Notes: generated by a model not told the origin, from the letters alone. Positions 10,802 to 21,023 are shown, counted from the first letter of the stretch. The stretch is 64,000 bases of DNA from Massilia sp. KIM (GCF_002007115.1 NZ_MVAD01000004.1:186001-250000); one strand, 5' to 3'. Made by a program: numbers and translations.

Positions 10802-11664
10802 GGGTTTTCCTTGGTGGCGGTGGGGATGGCGAGGAAGCTGGCGATATGGCCGGCGGCCGCCTCGGGATATTCAAGTTGCGGGCCGTGCCCGGTGCGCGGG
10901 AAGGTCACCAGGTGCAGGGTCGGCAGCTGGCCGTTCAGCGCGTACCAGTTCTCCACCGGGAAGGCGATGTCGTGGTCGGCGCCCAGGTGCAGCACCGGTA
11001 TCGTGGTGTGCTTGAGCGCCTGCAGCACCGCGTCCGACGGGAACATCGGATTGCGCGGACCGTCGCCCAGTTGCTGTCTCGCCCATTCGTGGGGCACTGC
11101 CGGGCTGGGATCGCTGCGTTGGGCGATGCGCCCGGCCGAGCGCGCGGCGGCCTCGCGGCTGGCGGGCGAGGACGGCTCGAAGAACAGGCCGACGAAATCC
11201 TCGAAACCGTTGTCGCGCTTGGCCAAGGTGTAGAACAGCTGCTCGCCGCTGCGCGCCAGCGGGCCGGGCGGCGTGGTGGCGATCAGCACCGCGTGGCTCA
11301 CCAGCTGCGGCGACTGGGCCAGCACGATCTGGGCCGCGATGCCGCCCACCGACCAGCCGCCGATCACCACCCGCTCCAGGCCCAGGGCCGCGATCAGGTC
11401 GATCGCGTCGCGCGCCAGCGAGGCCGGGTTGTAGGTCGGCTCGCCGCTGGACAGGCCCAGGCCGCTGTAGTCGAACACGATCACCTGCAGGCCGCGCGCG
11501 GCCAGGCTGTCGAGGAACAAGGGGTCCCAGCTGTCCATGGTGCCGCGAAAACGCACGCACAGCACGATCGGCCGGCCGCTGCCGATGCTGCGGTAGGCCA
11601 GTCGCCGTCCAGGCACCTCGGCATAGCGGGTGACGGCGCTCAGGCTGGGAGAGGAGTCGCTCAT
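10798..11664 (-). CDS. Alpha/beta hydrolase
   Basis: A 288-aa alpha/beta-hydrolase fold protein. The oxyanion region is LCVRFRGTMDSWDP, the nucleophile elbow GGWSVGG (Ser), the acid likely in LGADHDIAF and the His in RTGHGPQLE. ATG 11664 is chosen because AAAGAGA lies in front of it; the frame is open for 63 more codons upstream without another good site. Substrate is unknown. It is divergent from an AraC-type regulator that begins 206 bp away, which is a plausible controller, and is coupled to the following hypothetical gene. Confidence 0.85.
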   Translation of the reverse strand: MSDSSPSLSAVTRYAEVPGRRLAYRSIGSGRPIVLCVRFRGTMDSWDPLFLDSLAARGLQVIVFDYSGLGLSSGEPTYNPASLARDAIDLIAALGLERVVIGGWSVGGIAAQIVLAQSPQLVSHAVLIATTPPGPLARSGEQLFYTLAKRDNGFEDFVGLFFEPSSPASREAAARSAGRIAQRSDPSPAVPHEWARQQLGDGPRNPMFPSDAVLQALKHTTIPVLHLGADHDIAFPVENWYALNGQLPTLHLVTFPRTGHGPQLEYPEAAAGHIASFLAIPTATKENP

Positions 11665-11832
11665 GATGGTCTCTTTCTTTCGGGTTAGGTTGAAGAGCGG
11701 CAGCGCCGGCGATCGCCCGCATCCGTGCGCAAAAGCGGCCGGATCGGTGGGTTCCGGCGATGCGGGCGGCGCAGCGCGCACGCCGCGAAGAACGCTTATC
11801 TTCACCGCTCCCGGCGGCAGCGCCGCGACATT

Positions 11833-11838
11833 TATAAT
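11833..11838 (+). promoter_or_regulatory. Possible -10 element for the DJ-1/AraC regulator gene
   Basis: A perfect TATAAT lies 32 bp before the ATG at 11871, at a suitable distance for a short leader that includes an AGGAGGGAAGG ribosome site. No good -35 is visible 16-18 bp upstream, which is compatible with activator dependence. Confidence 0.4.
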
Positions 11839-11870
11839 CGGGTTTTGGGACACGGCAGGAGGGAAGGCAG

Positions 11871-12824
11871 ATGCACCGGATCGGCTATTTTCTGACCGAT
11901 GGCTTCCAGGTCATGGCGCTCGGCACGCAGTCCATTTTCGAGTTCGCCAACCTGGTCGCACGCGAGCAAGTGTACGAGGTCACCAACTACTCGCTCGCTG
12001 GCGGCGAGACGCGTTCATCGCAAGGGGTGGTGGTGAAGACCCGGGCCGTGGGCGACGGCACCGAGGCCGATTCCTGGCTGGTCAGCGGAGTGGTCAACCC
12101 GACCGCGCACGTGTCGGATCCGCGCGAGCTGGACTTCGTGCGGCGCGCCGGCGCCAGCGCGCGCCGCACCGTGGGGCTGTGCACCGGGGCCTTCGTGCTG
12201 GCCGAAGCCGGGCTGCTGGATGCGCGCCGCGCCACCACGCACTGGGCCTATATCGAGGCGCTCGGCCAGCGCTATCCGCGCACCCGCGTCGATGGCGACC
12301 GCCTGTATGTCGAGGACGGTCCGGTGTGGACCTCGGCCGGCCTGACGGCGGCCATGGACCTTTCGCTGGGCCTGGTCGAGCGCGACCTCGGTCCCGAGAT
12401 CGCGACCCGTGTCGCGCAGGTGATGGTGATGGACGGGCGCCGCTCCGGCAAGCAATCGCAGCAATCCGAAATGCTCAGGCTCGCGCCAAGGTCTGACCGC
12501 ATCCAGCTGGCGCTGGACTACGTGCGCAAGCATTTGTCGCATCCGCTGCGCGTGGAGGACCTGGCCCAGGCGGCCAACCTCAGCGCGCGCCAGTTCGGGC
12601 GCATCTTCCGCGCCGAGACCGGACAGTCGCCGGCCAAGGCGATCACCCGGCTGCGCATCGAGGCGGCGCGCAACCTGATCGAGCGCGGTCGCCATTCGCT
12701 GGAAGTGATCGCGCGCGAAACGGGCTTCCGCGACCGCAACCACCTGCGCGAAGTCTTCGTGCGCGAATGCGGGGCCGCGCCGCGCGTCCTGCGGCGCGAT
12801 GCGCGCTCCGGCGACGCGCACTGA
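11871..12824 (+). CDS. GlxA-family transcriptional regulator (DJ-1/PfpI domain plus AraC HTH)
   Basis: A 317-aa regulator. Residues about 1-195 form a class-I glutamine-amidotransferase-like DJ-1/PfpI domain, with the nucleophile-elbow position occupied by Cys in GLCTGAFVLAEAG and the following THWAYIEAL. Residues about 215-315 carry the two AraC helix-turn-helices (VEDLAQAANLSARQFGRIF and IARETGFRDRNHLREVF). Such proteins sense small metabolites, but the ligand here is unknown. A very strong AGGAGGGAAGG ribosome site precedes the ATG. The divergent alpha/beta hydrolase operon is the natural target candidate. Confidence 0.9.
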   Translation: MHRIGYFLTDGFQVMALGTQSIFEFANLVAREQVYEVTNYSLAGGETRSSQGVVVKTRAVGDGTEADSWLVSGVVNPTAHVSDPRELDFVRRAGASARRTVGLCTGAFVLAEAGLLDARRATTHWAYIEALGQRYPRTRVDGDRLYVEDGPVWTSAGLTAAMDLSLGLVERDLGPEIATRVAQVMVMDGRRSGKQSQQSEMLRLAPRSDRIQLALDYVRKHLSHPLRVEDLAQAANLSARQFGRIFRAETGQSPAKAITRLRIEAARNLIERGRHSLEVIARETGFRDRNHLREVFVRECGAAPRVLRRDARSGDAH

Positions 12825-12838
12825 AGCCAGCCGGCGGC

Positions 12839-13744
12839 TTATTCGCCCTTGATCTGCAGGGCGCGCTCGTAGAGCGCGTTCTTCTTGCGCCCCGTGATCT
12901 GGGCCGCCAGGTTGGCGGCCTGCTTCACGCTGCATTCGCAGAGCAGGATCTGCAGGATGCGCTCGGCCTCCGCGTCCTGGGCGTCGGTTTCCAGCACCGC
13001 GCCTTCCACCAGCACCACGAACTCGCCGCGCTCGCGGTGCTGGTCGGCCGTCACCCAGGCTTTCGCGTCGGCCAGCGCGCAGCGGTGCACTTCCTCGAAC
13101 ATCTTGGACAGCTCGCGCGCGAACACCACCTGGCGGGTCGGCTCGAAGGCGCTCGCCAGCGCGTCGACGCATTCGACGATGCGGTGCGGCGCCTCGTACA
13201 GCACCAGGGTCGAGGTCTCGCGCGCCAACTCAGCCAGCGCGGCCTCGCGCTGCTTGGGCTTGGCCGGCAGGAAGCCGACGAAGTGGAAGCGGTCGTTCAC
13301 CAGGCCGCTGGCCGAGAGAGCCGCGATGGCGGCGGAAGGCCCCGGCAGCGGCACCACGTTCAGGCCCGCCGTGCGCACCGCATCGACGATGCGGGCGCCG
13401 GGGTCGGACACCGCGGGCGTGCCGGCGTCGGACACCAGCGCCACCCGCTGGCCGGCGCGCAGGCGCTCGATAATCTTGTCGGCCACCTCGCGCTCGTTGT
13501 GCTGGTGGGCGGCCATGGTCTGCTTGCTGAGCCCGAAACGCTGCAGCAGCGCGCCGGTCTTGCGCGTGTCCTCGCAGGCCACCACGTCGGCCAGCGCCAG
13601 CAGGTGCAGGGCGCGCAGGGTGATATCGGTCACATTGCCAATCGGAGTAGCCACGACATACAGCGTTGCGGTAGGATAGGACTGCTGGGCCGCCTCGCCC
13701 ATGACGGGAAGCCGGGCGATGTCGGTGGTCTGCTGTTCTGTCAT
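12839..13744 (-). CDS. rsmI: 16S rRNA (cytidine1402-2'-O)-methyltransferase
   Basis: A tetrapyrrole-methylase-fold enzyme that 2'-O-methylates C1402 in the decoding centre of 16S rRNA using SAM. Family signatures: LYVVATPIGNVTDITLRAL (residues about 28-46), CEDTRKTGALL, VALVSDAGTPAVSDPG and the PLPGPSA segment. Length 301 aa is normal. The start is only 14 bp from that of the divergent lpoA gene. The arrangement rsmI against lpoA-yraN-diaA-dolP is the same as in E. coli, supporting both identifications. Confidence 0.95.
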   Translation of the reverse strand: MTEQQTTDIARLPVMGEAAQQSYPTATLYVVATPIGNVTDITLRALHLLALADVVACEDTRKTGALLQRFGLSKQTMAAHQHNEREVADKIIERLRAGQRVALVSDAGTPAVSDPGARIVDAVRTAGLNVVPLPGPSAAIAALSASGLVNDRFHFVGFLPAKPKQREAALAELARETSTLVLYEAPHRIVECVDALASAFEPTRQVVFARELSKMFEEVHRCALADAKAWVTADQHRERGEFVVLVEGAVLETDAQDAEAERILQILLCECSVKQAANLAAQITGRKKNALYERALQIKGE

Positions 13745-13758
13745 AAAAAGAGGTTCCG

Positions 13759-15048
13759 ATGCTGAAGAAGAATAAACTCAAGGGCCTGACTGCAGGGTTT
13801 GCGTCTACCCTTGTTCCCGCCTTTGCACTAGCGCTGCTGGCAGGCTGCGGCAGCACTCCCTTGCCGCCCGATACCGGTTGCGGCGTACCGGGCGGATTGT
13901 GCGCGCCCGCGACGCCGGTGACAAGTGCGCCGCCTCCCGAAGCCAGCTATACGCCGCCGCCGCCGGAAGACAGCGGCGTGCGCACCAACCCGGTCGAGTT
14001 GCCGCCCGGCGTGGGCGGCGCGCCGTCGGCGGCAGTGCCGGCAGGCGGCGGCACCCGCATCGCCCTGCTGCTCCCGCTGGAATCGCCCACCCTGTCCCAG
14101 CCCGCCGAAGCGGTGCGCGCCGGCTTCATGGCCGCGTACGAACGCGACCGCGCCGGCATCACCGTGAACCTGGTGCCCACCGGCGACTCGACCGAATCGG
14201 CGCTCGAAGCCTACACCCGCGCGGCCGCGCAGCACGACGTCGTGGTCGGTCCGCTGGCGCGCAACGCCGTAGCGGCCCTGGCCACCAGCGGCAGCGTCAG
14301 CAAGCCGACCGTGGCCCTGAACCATCCGCAAACCACTGCCCCGCTGCCGCGCCGCATGCTGGCCGTGGGCCTGGCGCTGGAAGACGAGGCGCGCCAGGTG
14401 GCCGACTGGGCCGCCGCCGAACAAGCGGTCGGCCGCGCCCTCGTGCTCAGCGGCCCCGCCGCCTGGCAACAGCGCCTGTCGGGCGCCTTCACGGCGCGCT
14501 GGTTGCAGCTGGGCCGCGCCCACACCGTGGTCGAACTGCCGATCGCCGACGGCTATGTCGACGGCAACGCCCTGGCAGAGCTGCGCGCCCGCCTGCAGGC
14601 CGATCCGCCGCAACTGGCCTTCGCCGCGCTCGACGCCACCCAGCTGCGCCAGGTCAGGAGCGCCCTCGGCACCTCGCTGCCGACCTACGGCACCGCCTCG
14701 GTCAATCCGGGCCGCGAGCCGGGCGTCACCGCGCCCGAGCTGGCCGGCGTGCGCATCCTCGACTTGCCCTGGACCGTGCAGCCCGAGCATCCGGCGGTCA
14801 GCGTCTATCCGCGCTGGACCGGCGCCAGCGACGGTTTCGACATGCAGCGTCTTTACGCGCTCGGCATCGACGCCTTCCGCATCGCCCGCGAACTCGGCCA
14901 GCGCCCCAACGGCGCCTTCGAGATCGACGGCGTCACCGGCCGCCTGAGCGTGGACATGAACAATCCGAATTCCAGCTTCCGCCGCGTCGAGACCGGCGTC
15001 GTGTACCGCGACGCCGGCGTCTTCGAGACGGCCGCCTTCGGCCGCTGA
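13759..15048 (+). CDS. lpoA: Penicillin-binding protein activator LpoA-type lipoprotein
   Basis: A 429-aa outer-membrane lipoprotein with lipobox LLAGC (acylated Cys30), a Pro-rich linker (about 50-85) and a periplasmic-binding-protein-like domain (about 95-425) starting with GTRIALLLPLESP. In enterobacteria LpoA activates PBP1A from the outer membrane; this protein lacks the N-terminal TPR domain of E. coli LpoA and keeps only the C-terminal domain, as in other betaproteobacteria. AAGAGG precedes the ATG. It is followed 1 bp later by yraN. Confidence 0.87.
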   Translation: MLKKNKLKGLTAGFASTLVPAFALALLAGCGSTPLPPDTGCGVPGGLCAPATPVTSAPPPEASYTPPPPEDSGVRTNPVELPPGVGGAPSAAVPAGGGTRIALLLPLESPTLSQPAEAVRAGFMAAYERDRAGITVNLVPTGDSTESALEAYTRAAAQHDVVVGPLARNAVAALATSGSVSKPTVALNHPQTTAPLPRRMLAVGLALEDEARQVADWAAAEQAVGRALVLSGPAAWQQRLSGAFTARWLQLGRAHTVVELPIADGYVDGNALAELRARLQADPPQLAFAALDATQLRQVRSALGTSLPTYGTASVNPGREPGVTAPELAGVRILDLPWTVQPEHPAVSVYPRWTGASDGFDMQRLYALGIDAFRIARELGQRPNGAFEIDGVTGRLSVDMNNPNSSFRRVETGVVYRDAGVFETAAFGR

Positions 15049-15049
15049 C

Positions 15050-15415
15050 ATGTGGCTCGGGCGCCTGTCTCCCCGGCAGGCCCAGGGCCACGACTGGGAG
15101 GGCGCCGCCCTCGCCTACCTCCAGCGCCGCAAGCTCGCCCTGGTCGAGCGCAACTTCCGCTGCAAGGCCGGCGAAATCGATCTCATCATGCGCGACGGCG
15201 CCACGCTCGTCTTCGTCGAGGTGCGCCAGCGTTCCTCGCCCGGCCAGGGCGGAGCCGCCGCCAGCCTCACCCCGGCCAAGATGCGCAGGCTGGCCCGCGC
15301 CGCCCGGTTCTACCTGTTGCGTTTACCCGTCACCCCGCCCTGCCGCGTCGATGTCGTCGCGATCGACGGCGAGCGGATCGAATGGTTGCCGAATGCATAT
15401 GATTTAGTTCATTGA
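15050..15415 (+). CDS. yraN: YraN family (UPF0102) endonuclease-like protein
   Basis: A 121-aa protein with the restriction-endonuclease-like core of the family: G-x-x-WEGAALAYL helix, FRCKAGEIDLIMRDG (catalytic Asp) and VFVEVRQRSS in place of the usual VFVEVK. The Lys-to-Arg change at the third PD-(D/E)xK position is common in this family. Cellular role is not established; Holliday-junction-type processing has been proposed for relatives. It sits between lpoA and diaA, as in many proteobacteria. The stretch of A+T after the stop separates it from diaA. Confidence 0.9.
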   Translation: MWLGRLSPRQAQGHDWEGAALAYLQRRKLALVERNFRCKAGEIDLIMRDGATLVFVEVRQRSSPGQGGAAASLTPAKMRRLARAARFYLLRLPVTPPCRVDVVAIDGERIEWLPNAYDLVH

Positions 15416-15464
15416 GTTGTAAGCAATTTTTAAAGCGCTTGCCCGCCCCGGCTTGCCACTGCAC

Positions 15465-16709
<1,245 letters not shown>

Positions 16710-16739
16710 GTCTCCCAGCGCGAGAGAACACGGAAACGG

Positions 16740-16771
16740 CGGCAGGACTATAATGGTCCTGCCGTTTTTTT
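16740..16771 (+). terminator. Intrinsic terminator after dolP
   Basis: Arms CGGCAGGAC-like (16740-16748) and GTCCTGCCG (16756-16764) with a 7-nt loop are followed by seven T. The loop itself contains TATAAT (16749-16754), which is also 30 bp before the next gene and could double as its -10; the two roles are hard to separate by eye. Confidence 0.8.
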
Positions 16772-16784
16772 ATCCATCACGACC

Positions 16785-17303
16785 ATGACCGCTTCGACCT
16801 CTACCCGTTCCTGGATCAAGCCCGCCGCCATCGGCGCGGTGGTGCTGGCGCTGGCCGGCATCGGTTACGCCTCCTTCAGCAGCGCCACGCCGGCGCCGGA
16901 CGTGACCTTCATCGGCATCGACGGCGAGAAGATCAGCACCCAGTCGCTGCGCGGCAAGGTGGTGATGGTGAACTTCTGGGCCACGTCCTGCGTCACCTGC
17001 GTCAAGGAGATGCCGGCGATGGTCGAGACCTACAACAAGTACAAGGGCAAGGGGCTGGAGTTCGTCGCGGTGGCGATGCAGTACGACCCGCCCAACTACG
17101 TGCTGAACTTCACCGAGACGCGCAAGCTGCCGTTCAAGGTGGCGATCGACTCGGCCGGCGACATCGCGAAGCAGTTCGGCGACGTCACCCTGACGCCGAC
17201 CACCTTCGTGATCGACAAGGACGGCAAGATCATCAAGCGCTACGTGGGGGAACCGGAGTTCCCCAAGCTGCACGCGCTGATCGAGAAAGAGCTGGCCGGC
17301 TGA
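16785..17303 (+). CDS. TlpA-like membrane-anchored thiol-disulfide oxidoreductase
   Basis: A 172-aa protein: N-terminal membrane anchor (about 11-30), then a thioredoxin/AhpC-TSA fold (about 38-170). The redox motif is FWATSCVTCVKEMP with Cys69 and Cys72; a CVTC centre with Ser before it replaces the common WCxxC. The cis-Pro loop is LTPTTFVID. It probably acts in the periplasm as a reductant for cytochrome c maturation or other thiols. It stands alone between a terminator and the convergent thioesterase gene. Confidence 0.88.
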   Translation: MTASTSTRSWIKPAAIGAVVLALAGIGYASFSSATPAPDVTFIGIDGEKISTQSLRGKVVMVNFWATSCVTCVKEMPAMVETYNKYKGKGLEFVAVAMQYDPPNYVLNFTETRKLPFKVAIDSAGDIAKQFGDVTLTPTTFVIDKDGKIIKRYVGEPEFPKLHALIEKELAG

Positions 17304-17313
17304 GGCCTTTCCC

Positions 17314-17775
17314 TTACTGCTTCGGGTAGAGCACCATCTGGGTGCAGCGGAACAGGGCGATGGTCTTGCCGCTGGCCGCGTCCAGCACGGTCGCGTCCCA
17401 GACCTGGGTCGTGCGGCCCAGGTGCACGGCGGTGGCCACGCAGCTGATCAGGCCTTCACGCGCGGTGCCCAGGTGGTTCGACTTCAGTTCGATGGTGGTG
17501 AAGCTGTGCGCGCCTTCCGGCAGGTTGCTGATGCAGCCATAGCCGGCGCAGGTGTCGGCCAGGGTGACCACGCTGCCGGCGTGCAGGTAGCCGTTGGGGG
17601 CCAGGAGGTGGGGCTCGACTTTCATCTCGGCGGCGACCTTGCCGGGGCTGACCTCGAGGATGCGGATGCCCAGGTGGCCGGGGAGGAAGGTGGAGCCGAA
17701 CTGGTTGAAGGATTCTGGGGTGTGCTTGGTGGTCACGGTGTGCGTTGATCGGGTTGCAAAAACGGGATCGTACAC
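17314..17775 (-). CDS. PaaI-family hotdog thioesterase
   Basis: A 153-aa hotdog-fold acyl-CoA thioesterase. The segment NGYLHAGSVVTLADTCAGYG carries the Asn/His plus Asp/Thr typical of the PaaI/YbgC-like HGG family (here HAG), with TIELKSNHLG forming the following strand. The GTG at 17775 is the longest start; a second GTG at 17736 (VTTKHTPESF) is equally possible, and neither has a strong ribosome site. Substrate is unknown. It converges with the TlpA-like gene; a palindromic repeat pair lies upstream. Confidence 0.85.
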   Translation of the reverse strand: MYDPVFATRSTHTVTTKHTPESFNQFGSTFLPGHLGIRILEVSPGKVAAEMKVEPHLLAPNGYLHAGSVVTLADTCAGYGCISNLPEGAHSFTTIELKSNHLGTAREGLISCVATAVHLGRTTQVWDATVLDAASGKTIALFRCTQMVLYPKQ

Positions 17776-17830
17776 GGAAGCGGGTGTTTACGCTGGAGGG
17801 TGTACTCGAAAGCTGGTGGCTGGGCGTGCA

Positions 17831-17947
17831 AACTTGGGTTCCCGCCTGCGCGGGAACGACGTGCGAGCGCAGCATGTCAGAAACCAGGAGATCGACCTTC
17901 CACTCGACCCCAACAACGTCGTTCCCGCGCAGGCGGGAACCCAAGTT
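17831..17947. repeat. Pair of inverted REP-like palindromes
   Basis: Two 32-bp units, 17831-17862 and its exact reverse complement 17916-17947, separated by 53 bp, lie between the thioesterase and helicase genes. Each unit starts AACTTGGGTTCCCGCC, contains the palindrome TTCCCGCCTGCGCGGGAA and ends CGACGT. Related units with core ATTCCGGCCTTCGCCGGAA occur at 23328, 36716, 36791 and 41880, always outside genes. Confidence 0.85.
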
Positions 17948-17967
17948 CGTCGAGCAGCCGCCCCCGC

Positions 17968-19956
17968 TTACCGCACCCGCCCCCGCTTCCCGCCCTGCCC
18001 CCCATGCCGTTTGCGCGCCGCCGCGTTCTGCTGCTGCAGCAGCGAGTCCACCCGCTCCGAGGCCTCGCGCGCCAGCTCCTGCGCCTCGGCGATGCTCGGA
18101 AAATACTCTGGCTCCCGGTAACCCAGCCAGGCATAGGCCGAATACATGCGGCAGGTATCCTCGACCTCCTGCAGGTTCATGTAGAACAGCCCTTGCGGAT
18201 GCGGCGACAGCCTGCACACCTTCTTCTTGGCCAGCGACAGCGCCCAGTGCTCCCACGCGCTTTGCAGGATCGGCACCTTGCTCGAAATCGGCACCAGCGA
18301 CAGCATGAACTTTTCCGCCACCGTCAGCGGCAGGGTGTCCAGCCACTCGGCGCGCTCGTTCTGCTCCTCGGTGATGCGCGGGTAGAAGAAGCCGTCCGGC
18401 ACGTCGATGTTGTGCACGAAGCGCTTGAGCAGCTTGACCAGCGAGGTCTCGCCCGTCACCGAGGAAATGCGGTGCAGCTGCTCCAGCGAGGGCGCGACCG
18501 CGAAGCCGGTGGCCGGCACCGGCGGGATTTTTTCTTTCATCAGCGAACGCATCACCGCGTGGGTGTCGTCGTCGTAACCCGCGACGAAACCTTCCTCGTG
18601 CACGCCGTAGCGCCCCGCCCTGCCCGCGATCTGCTTGGCCAGCGCGGCCGATATCTCCTCTTCCTCGTAGCCGTTGTACTTGACCGCGGTGGTCATCACG
18701 ATGCGCGCGATCGGCATGTTCAGGCCCATCGCCAGGGCGTCGGTGCCGACCACGATGTCGGCCTGGCCTTCGCGGAAGCGCTCGGCCTGGGCCCTTCTCA
18801 CTTCCGGCGACAGGTTGCCGTAGACGGTGGCCACCGACAGGCCCTTCTCGGTGATCATGTCGCGCCACATCAGCACGTCGCGCCGCGAGAAGGCGATCAC
18901 GGCGTCGCCGCGGCGCAGGTTGGAGAGTTTGCGCACCGGCGAAGGCTCCATGGCCAGCGGCGCCATGCGCTTGAGGACATGCACTTCGAGCGGCACCTCG
19001 AGGCGCTCGGCCAAGGCCTCGATCGCACGCCGCGCCTCGGGCGCGCCTACCAGGTAGACGGTCGCCGCCGGCGCGCCGCAGACGGCCGTGGTCCAGGCGG
19101 CGCCGCGGTCGCGGTCGGCCAGCATCTGGATCTCGTCGATCACGGCCACCTCGACCTGGCGCTTGGTGTCGAGCATCTCGACCGTGCTGGCCACGTGGGT
19201 CGCGCCCTCGACCAGGCGGCGCTCCTCGCCGGTGATCAGGTTGACCTTGATCTCCTGGCCATGCGGACGCGCGGCCTGCAGGCGCTCGTAGTTCTCCAGC
19301 GCCAGCAGGCGCAGGGGCGCGAGATAGACGCCGCTGGAAGCCTTGGCCAGGGCCTCCATCGCGCGGTGGGTCTTGCCCGAGTTGGTGGGGCCGAGCAGGG
19401 CGATGAACTTGCGCGGCATGCGGCTGGCCACCTCGAAGGACTGCGGGTACTCGGCCAGGTTGATGCTTTCCTTGGTGCGCGCGGCGTGGCGCTCTTCCTG
19501 CTCGCGCTCGACCGCGTGGGTCAGGCGCTGCGAGATGCGCTGGAACACGAATTCGGCCGGCTCCGAGGTCTCCAGTTCGTCCAGCACCTCGAGGAAGAGC
19601 ATGGGGCTCCATCCGAAGTCGTCGGCCTCCTCGGCGATGTCGCGCACGAATTCCTCGGTCTCGCTGTGCAGGCGGGCCAGGTCGGCCTCGGTGGTGCGCT
19701 CCTCGATCAGTTCACGGCGCGCCAGCAGGTCCATCTTGCGCCACTTGCTCGGCTTGGCCAGCACGCCGCGCGCGGGCACCAGGCGGTAGGGCACGCGCAG
19801 GCCCTCGTAGCGCACCTCGCCCGAGAAACGCAGGAAGACCCGGCCCTCCATCTTGACCAGTTCGATGCCGCGCCTGTCGAGCTCCAGTTCGCGCTCGAGG
19901 AAGGCGTCGTCGTCTTCGGTATTGTCGGCAGGGGGGAAATCTCGGTGGTTGCTCAT
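17968..19956 (-). CDS. SUV3-like ATP-dependent RNA helicase
   Basis: A 662-aa superfamily-2 helicase resembling the mitochondrial degradosome helicase Suv3. Walker A GPTNSGKT (about 189-196), motif II DEIQ (about 274-277, the Suv3/Ski2-type variant), motif V-like GTDALAMGLNM and motif VI QIAGRAGR (about 442-449). An acidic N-terminal 170 residues and an Arg/Lys/Gly-rich tail (KRHGGQGGKRGRVR) flank the core. It probably unwinds structured or double-stranded RNA for decay. No exoribonuclease gene is adjacent. The tail could bind RNA. Confidence 0.9.
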   Translation of the reverse strand: MSNHRDFPPADNTEDDDAFLERELELDRRGIELVKMEGRVFLRFSGEVRYEGLRVPYRLVPARGVLAKPSKWRKMDLLARRELIEERTTEADLARLHSETEEFVRDIAEEADDFGWSPMLFLEVLDELETSEPAEFVFQRISQRLTHAVEREQEERHAARTKESINLAEYPQSFEVASRMPRKFIALLGPTNSGKTHRAMEALAKASSGVYLAPLRLLALENYERLQAARPHGQEIKVNLITGEERRLVEGATHVASTVEMLDTKRQVEVAVIDEIQMLADRDRGAAWTTAVCGAPAATVYLVGAPEARRAIEALAERLEVPLEVHVLKRMAPLAMEPSPVRKLSNLRRGDAVIAFSRRDVLMWRDMITEKGLSVATVYGNLSPEVRRAQAERFREGQADIVVGTDALAMGLNMPIARIVMTTAVKYNGYEEEEISAALAKQIAGRAGRYGVHEEGFVAGYDDDTHAVMRSLMKEKIPPVPATGFAVAPSLEQLHRISSVTGETSLVKLLKRFVHNIDVPDGFFYPRITEEQNERAEWLDTLPLTVAEKFMLSLVPISSKVPILQSAWEHWALSLAKKKVCRLSPHPQGLFYMNLQEVEDTCRMYSAYAWLGYREPEYFPSIAEAQELAREASERVDSLLQQQNAAARKRHGGQGGKRGRVR

Positions 19957-20158
19957 GGTCGTTTGAACGATGTCTTCTTGCCAGCACTATAGCGGGAATG
20001 CGCGGGCCGCATTGTACGATGCGGGAAGGCATCAACCCGAGTGTCGTGGGCCGCGCCCGATCAGGACAGGGACGCAGGGCCGGGCCGGCGCATCCGAAGC
20101 GCCGTTCCAGGCGTAGCTATCCGGCTATCAGCCGATAGCGCTCTTGGAAAGGAAGGCA

Positions 20159-21019
20159 ATGAACAACCCTGAACAGGCGAGCCACGCCGCCGATGCGCCG
20201 CGTACGTCCGCGTACCGGTTTGCATCCATCGGCGGCAGGCGGCTGGCCTACCTGGATGTGGGCGAAGGATTTCCCGTGGTGCTGGGCCACAGCTACCTGT
20301 GGGATGCGCAGATGTGGCGGCCCCAGATCGAGGCACTGTCCCGGCATTTCCGCGTCATCGTGCCCGAGCTGTGGGGACATGGGCGCTCGGAGGCGCCGCC
20401 GCCCGGCACCACCGACCTGGAACACCTGGCCGCCCACCATCTGGCGCTGCTGGACATTCTGGACATCGAGGAGTGCCACCTGGTCGGTCTCTCGGCCGGC
20501 GGCATGTGGGGAGAAGCGCTCGCCCAGCGCGCGCCGCAGCGGGTACGCAAGCTGGTGCTGATGGACACCTTCGTTGGTGCGGAGCCGGCGCCCTCGCAGA
20601 TCCGCTATTTCGGCATGCTCGACATGATCGAACGCGAGGGGGTGATTCCGCCGCAGGTGTTGGACGCGGTGGTGCCGCTGTTCTTCCACCCGGCGGCCGA
20701 CCTGGACTCGCCGCTCGTGACGGCGTTCCGCGCGTCCCTGCAGGCCTTCTCGCCGCAGCAGCTGGTGGAAGGCATCGTGCCGATGGGACGGATCATCTTC
20801 GGTCGCGAGGACCAGCTGGCGCGCCTGGGCCGGCTGGACGAGGAACGTACCTTGGTGACGGTCGGCGAGGGCGACATCCCGCGCCCGCTCGAGGAAGCCA
20901 GGGCGATGGCGGAAATCATCCGCTGCCCGTTCAAGTCGGTGCCCAAGGCAGGCCACATCGCCAGCCTCGAGAATCCGGCCGTGGTGAACCGGATTCTGCT
21001 CGACTTCCTGCTCGACTGA
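20159..21019 (+). CDS. Alpha/beta hydrolase
   Basis: A 286-aa alpha/beta-hydrolase. The oxyanion-side motif is VVLGHSYLWDAQMW, the nucleophile elbow GLSAGGMWG (Ser), acid candidate in TVGEGDIPRP and the His in KAGHIASLENP. ATG 20159 is preceded by AAGGAAGG; a TTG five codons upstream is less likely. The family includes esterases and haloalkane-type enzymes; the substrate cannot be told. An imperfect dyad at 20117-20138 (CTATC-CGGCT/AGCCG-ATAG) just upstream may be a regulator site. It converges on lipA. Confidence 0.85.
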   Translation: MNNPEQASHAADAPRTSAYRFASIGGRRLAYLDVGEGFPVVLGHSYLWDAQMWRPQIEALSRHFRVIVPELWGHGRSEAPPPGTTDLEHLAAHHLALLDILDIEECHLVGLSAGGMWGEALAQRAPQRVRKLVLMDTFVGAEPAPSQIRYFGMLDMIEREGVIPPQVLDAVVPLFFHPAADLDSPLVTAFRASLQAFSPQQLVEGIVPMGRIIFGREDQLARLGRLDEERTLVTVGEGDIPRPLEEARAMAEIIRCPFKSVPKAGHIASLENPAVVNRILLDFLLD

Positions 21020-21023
21020 CTTC

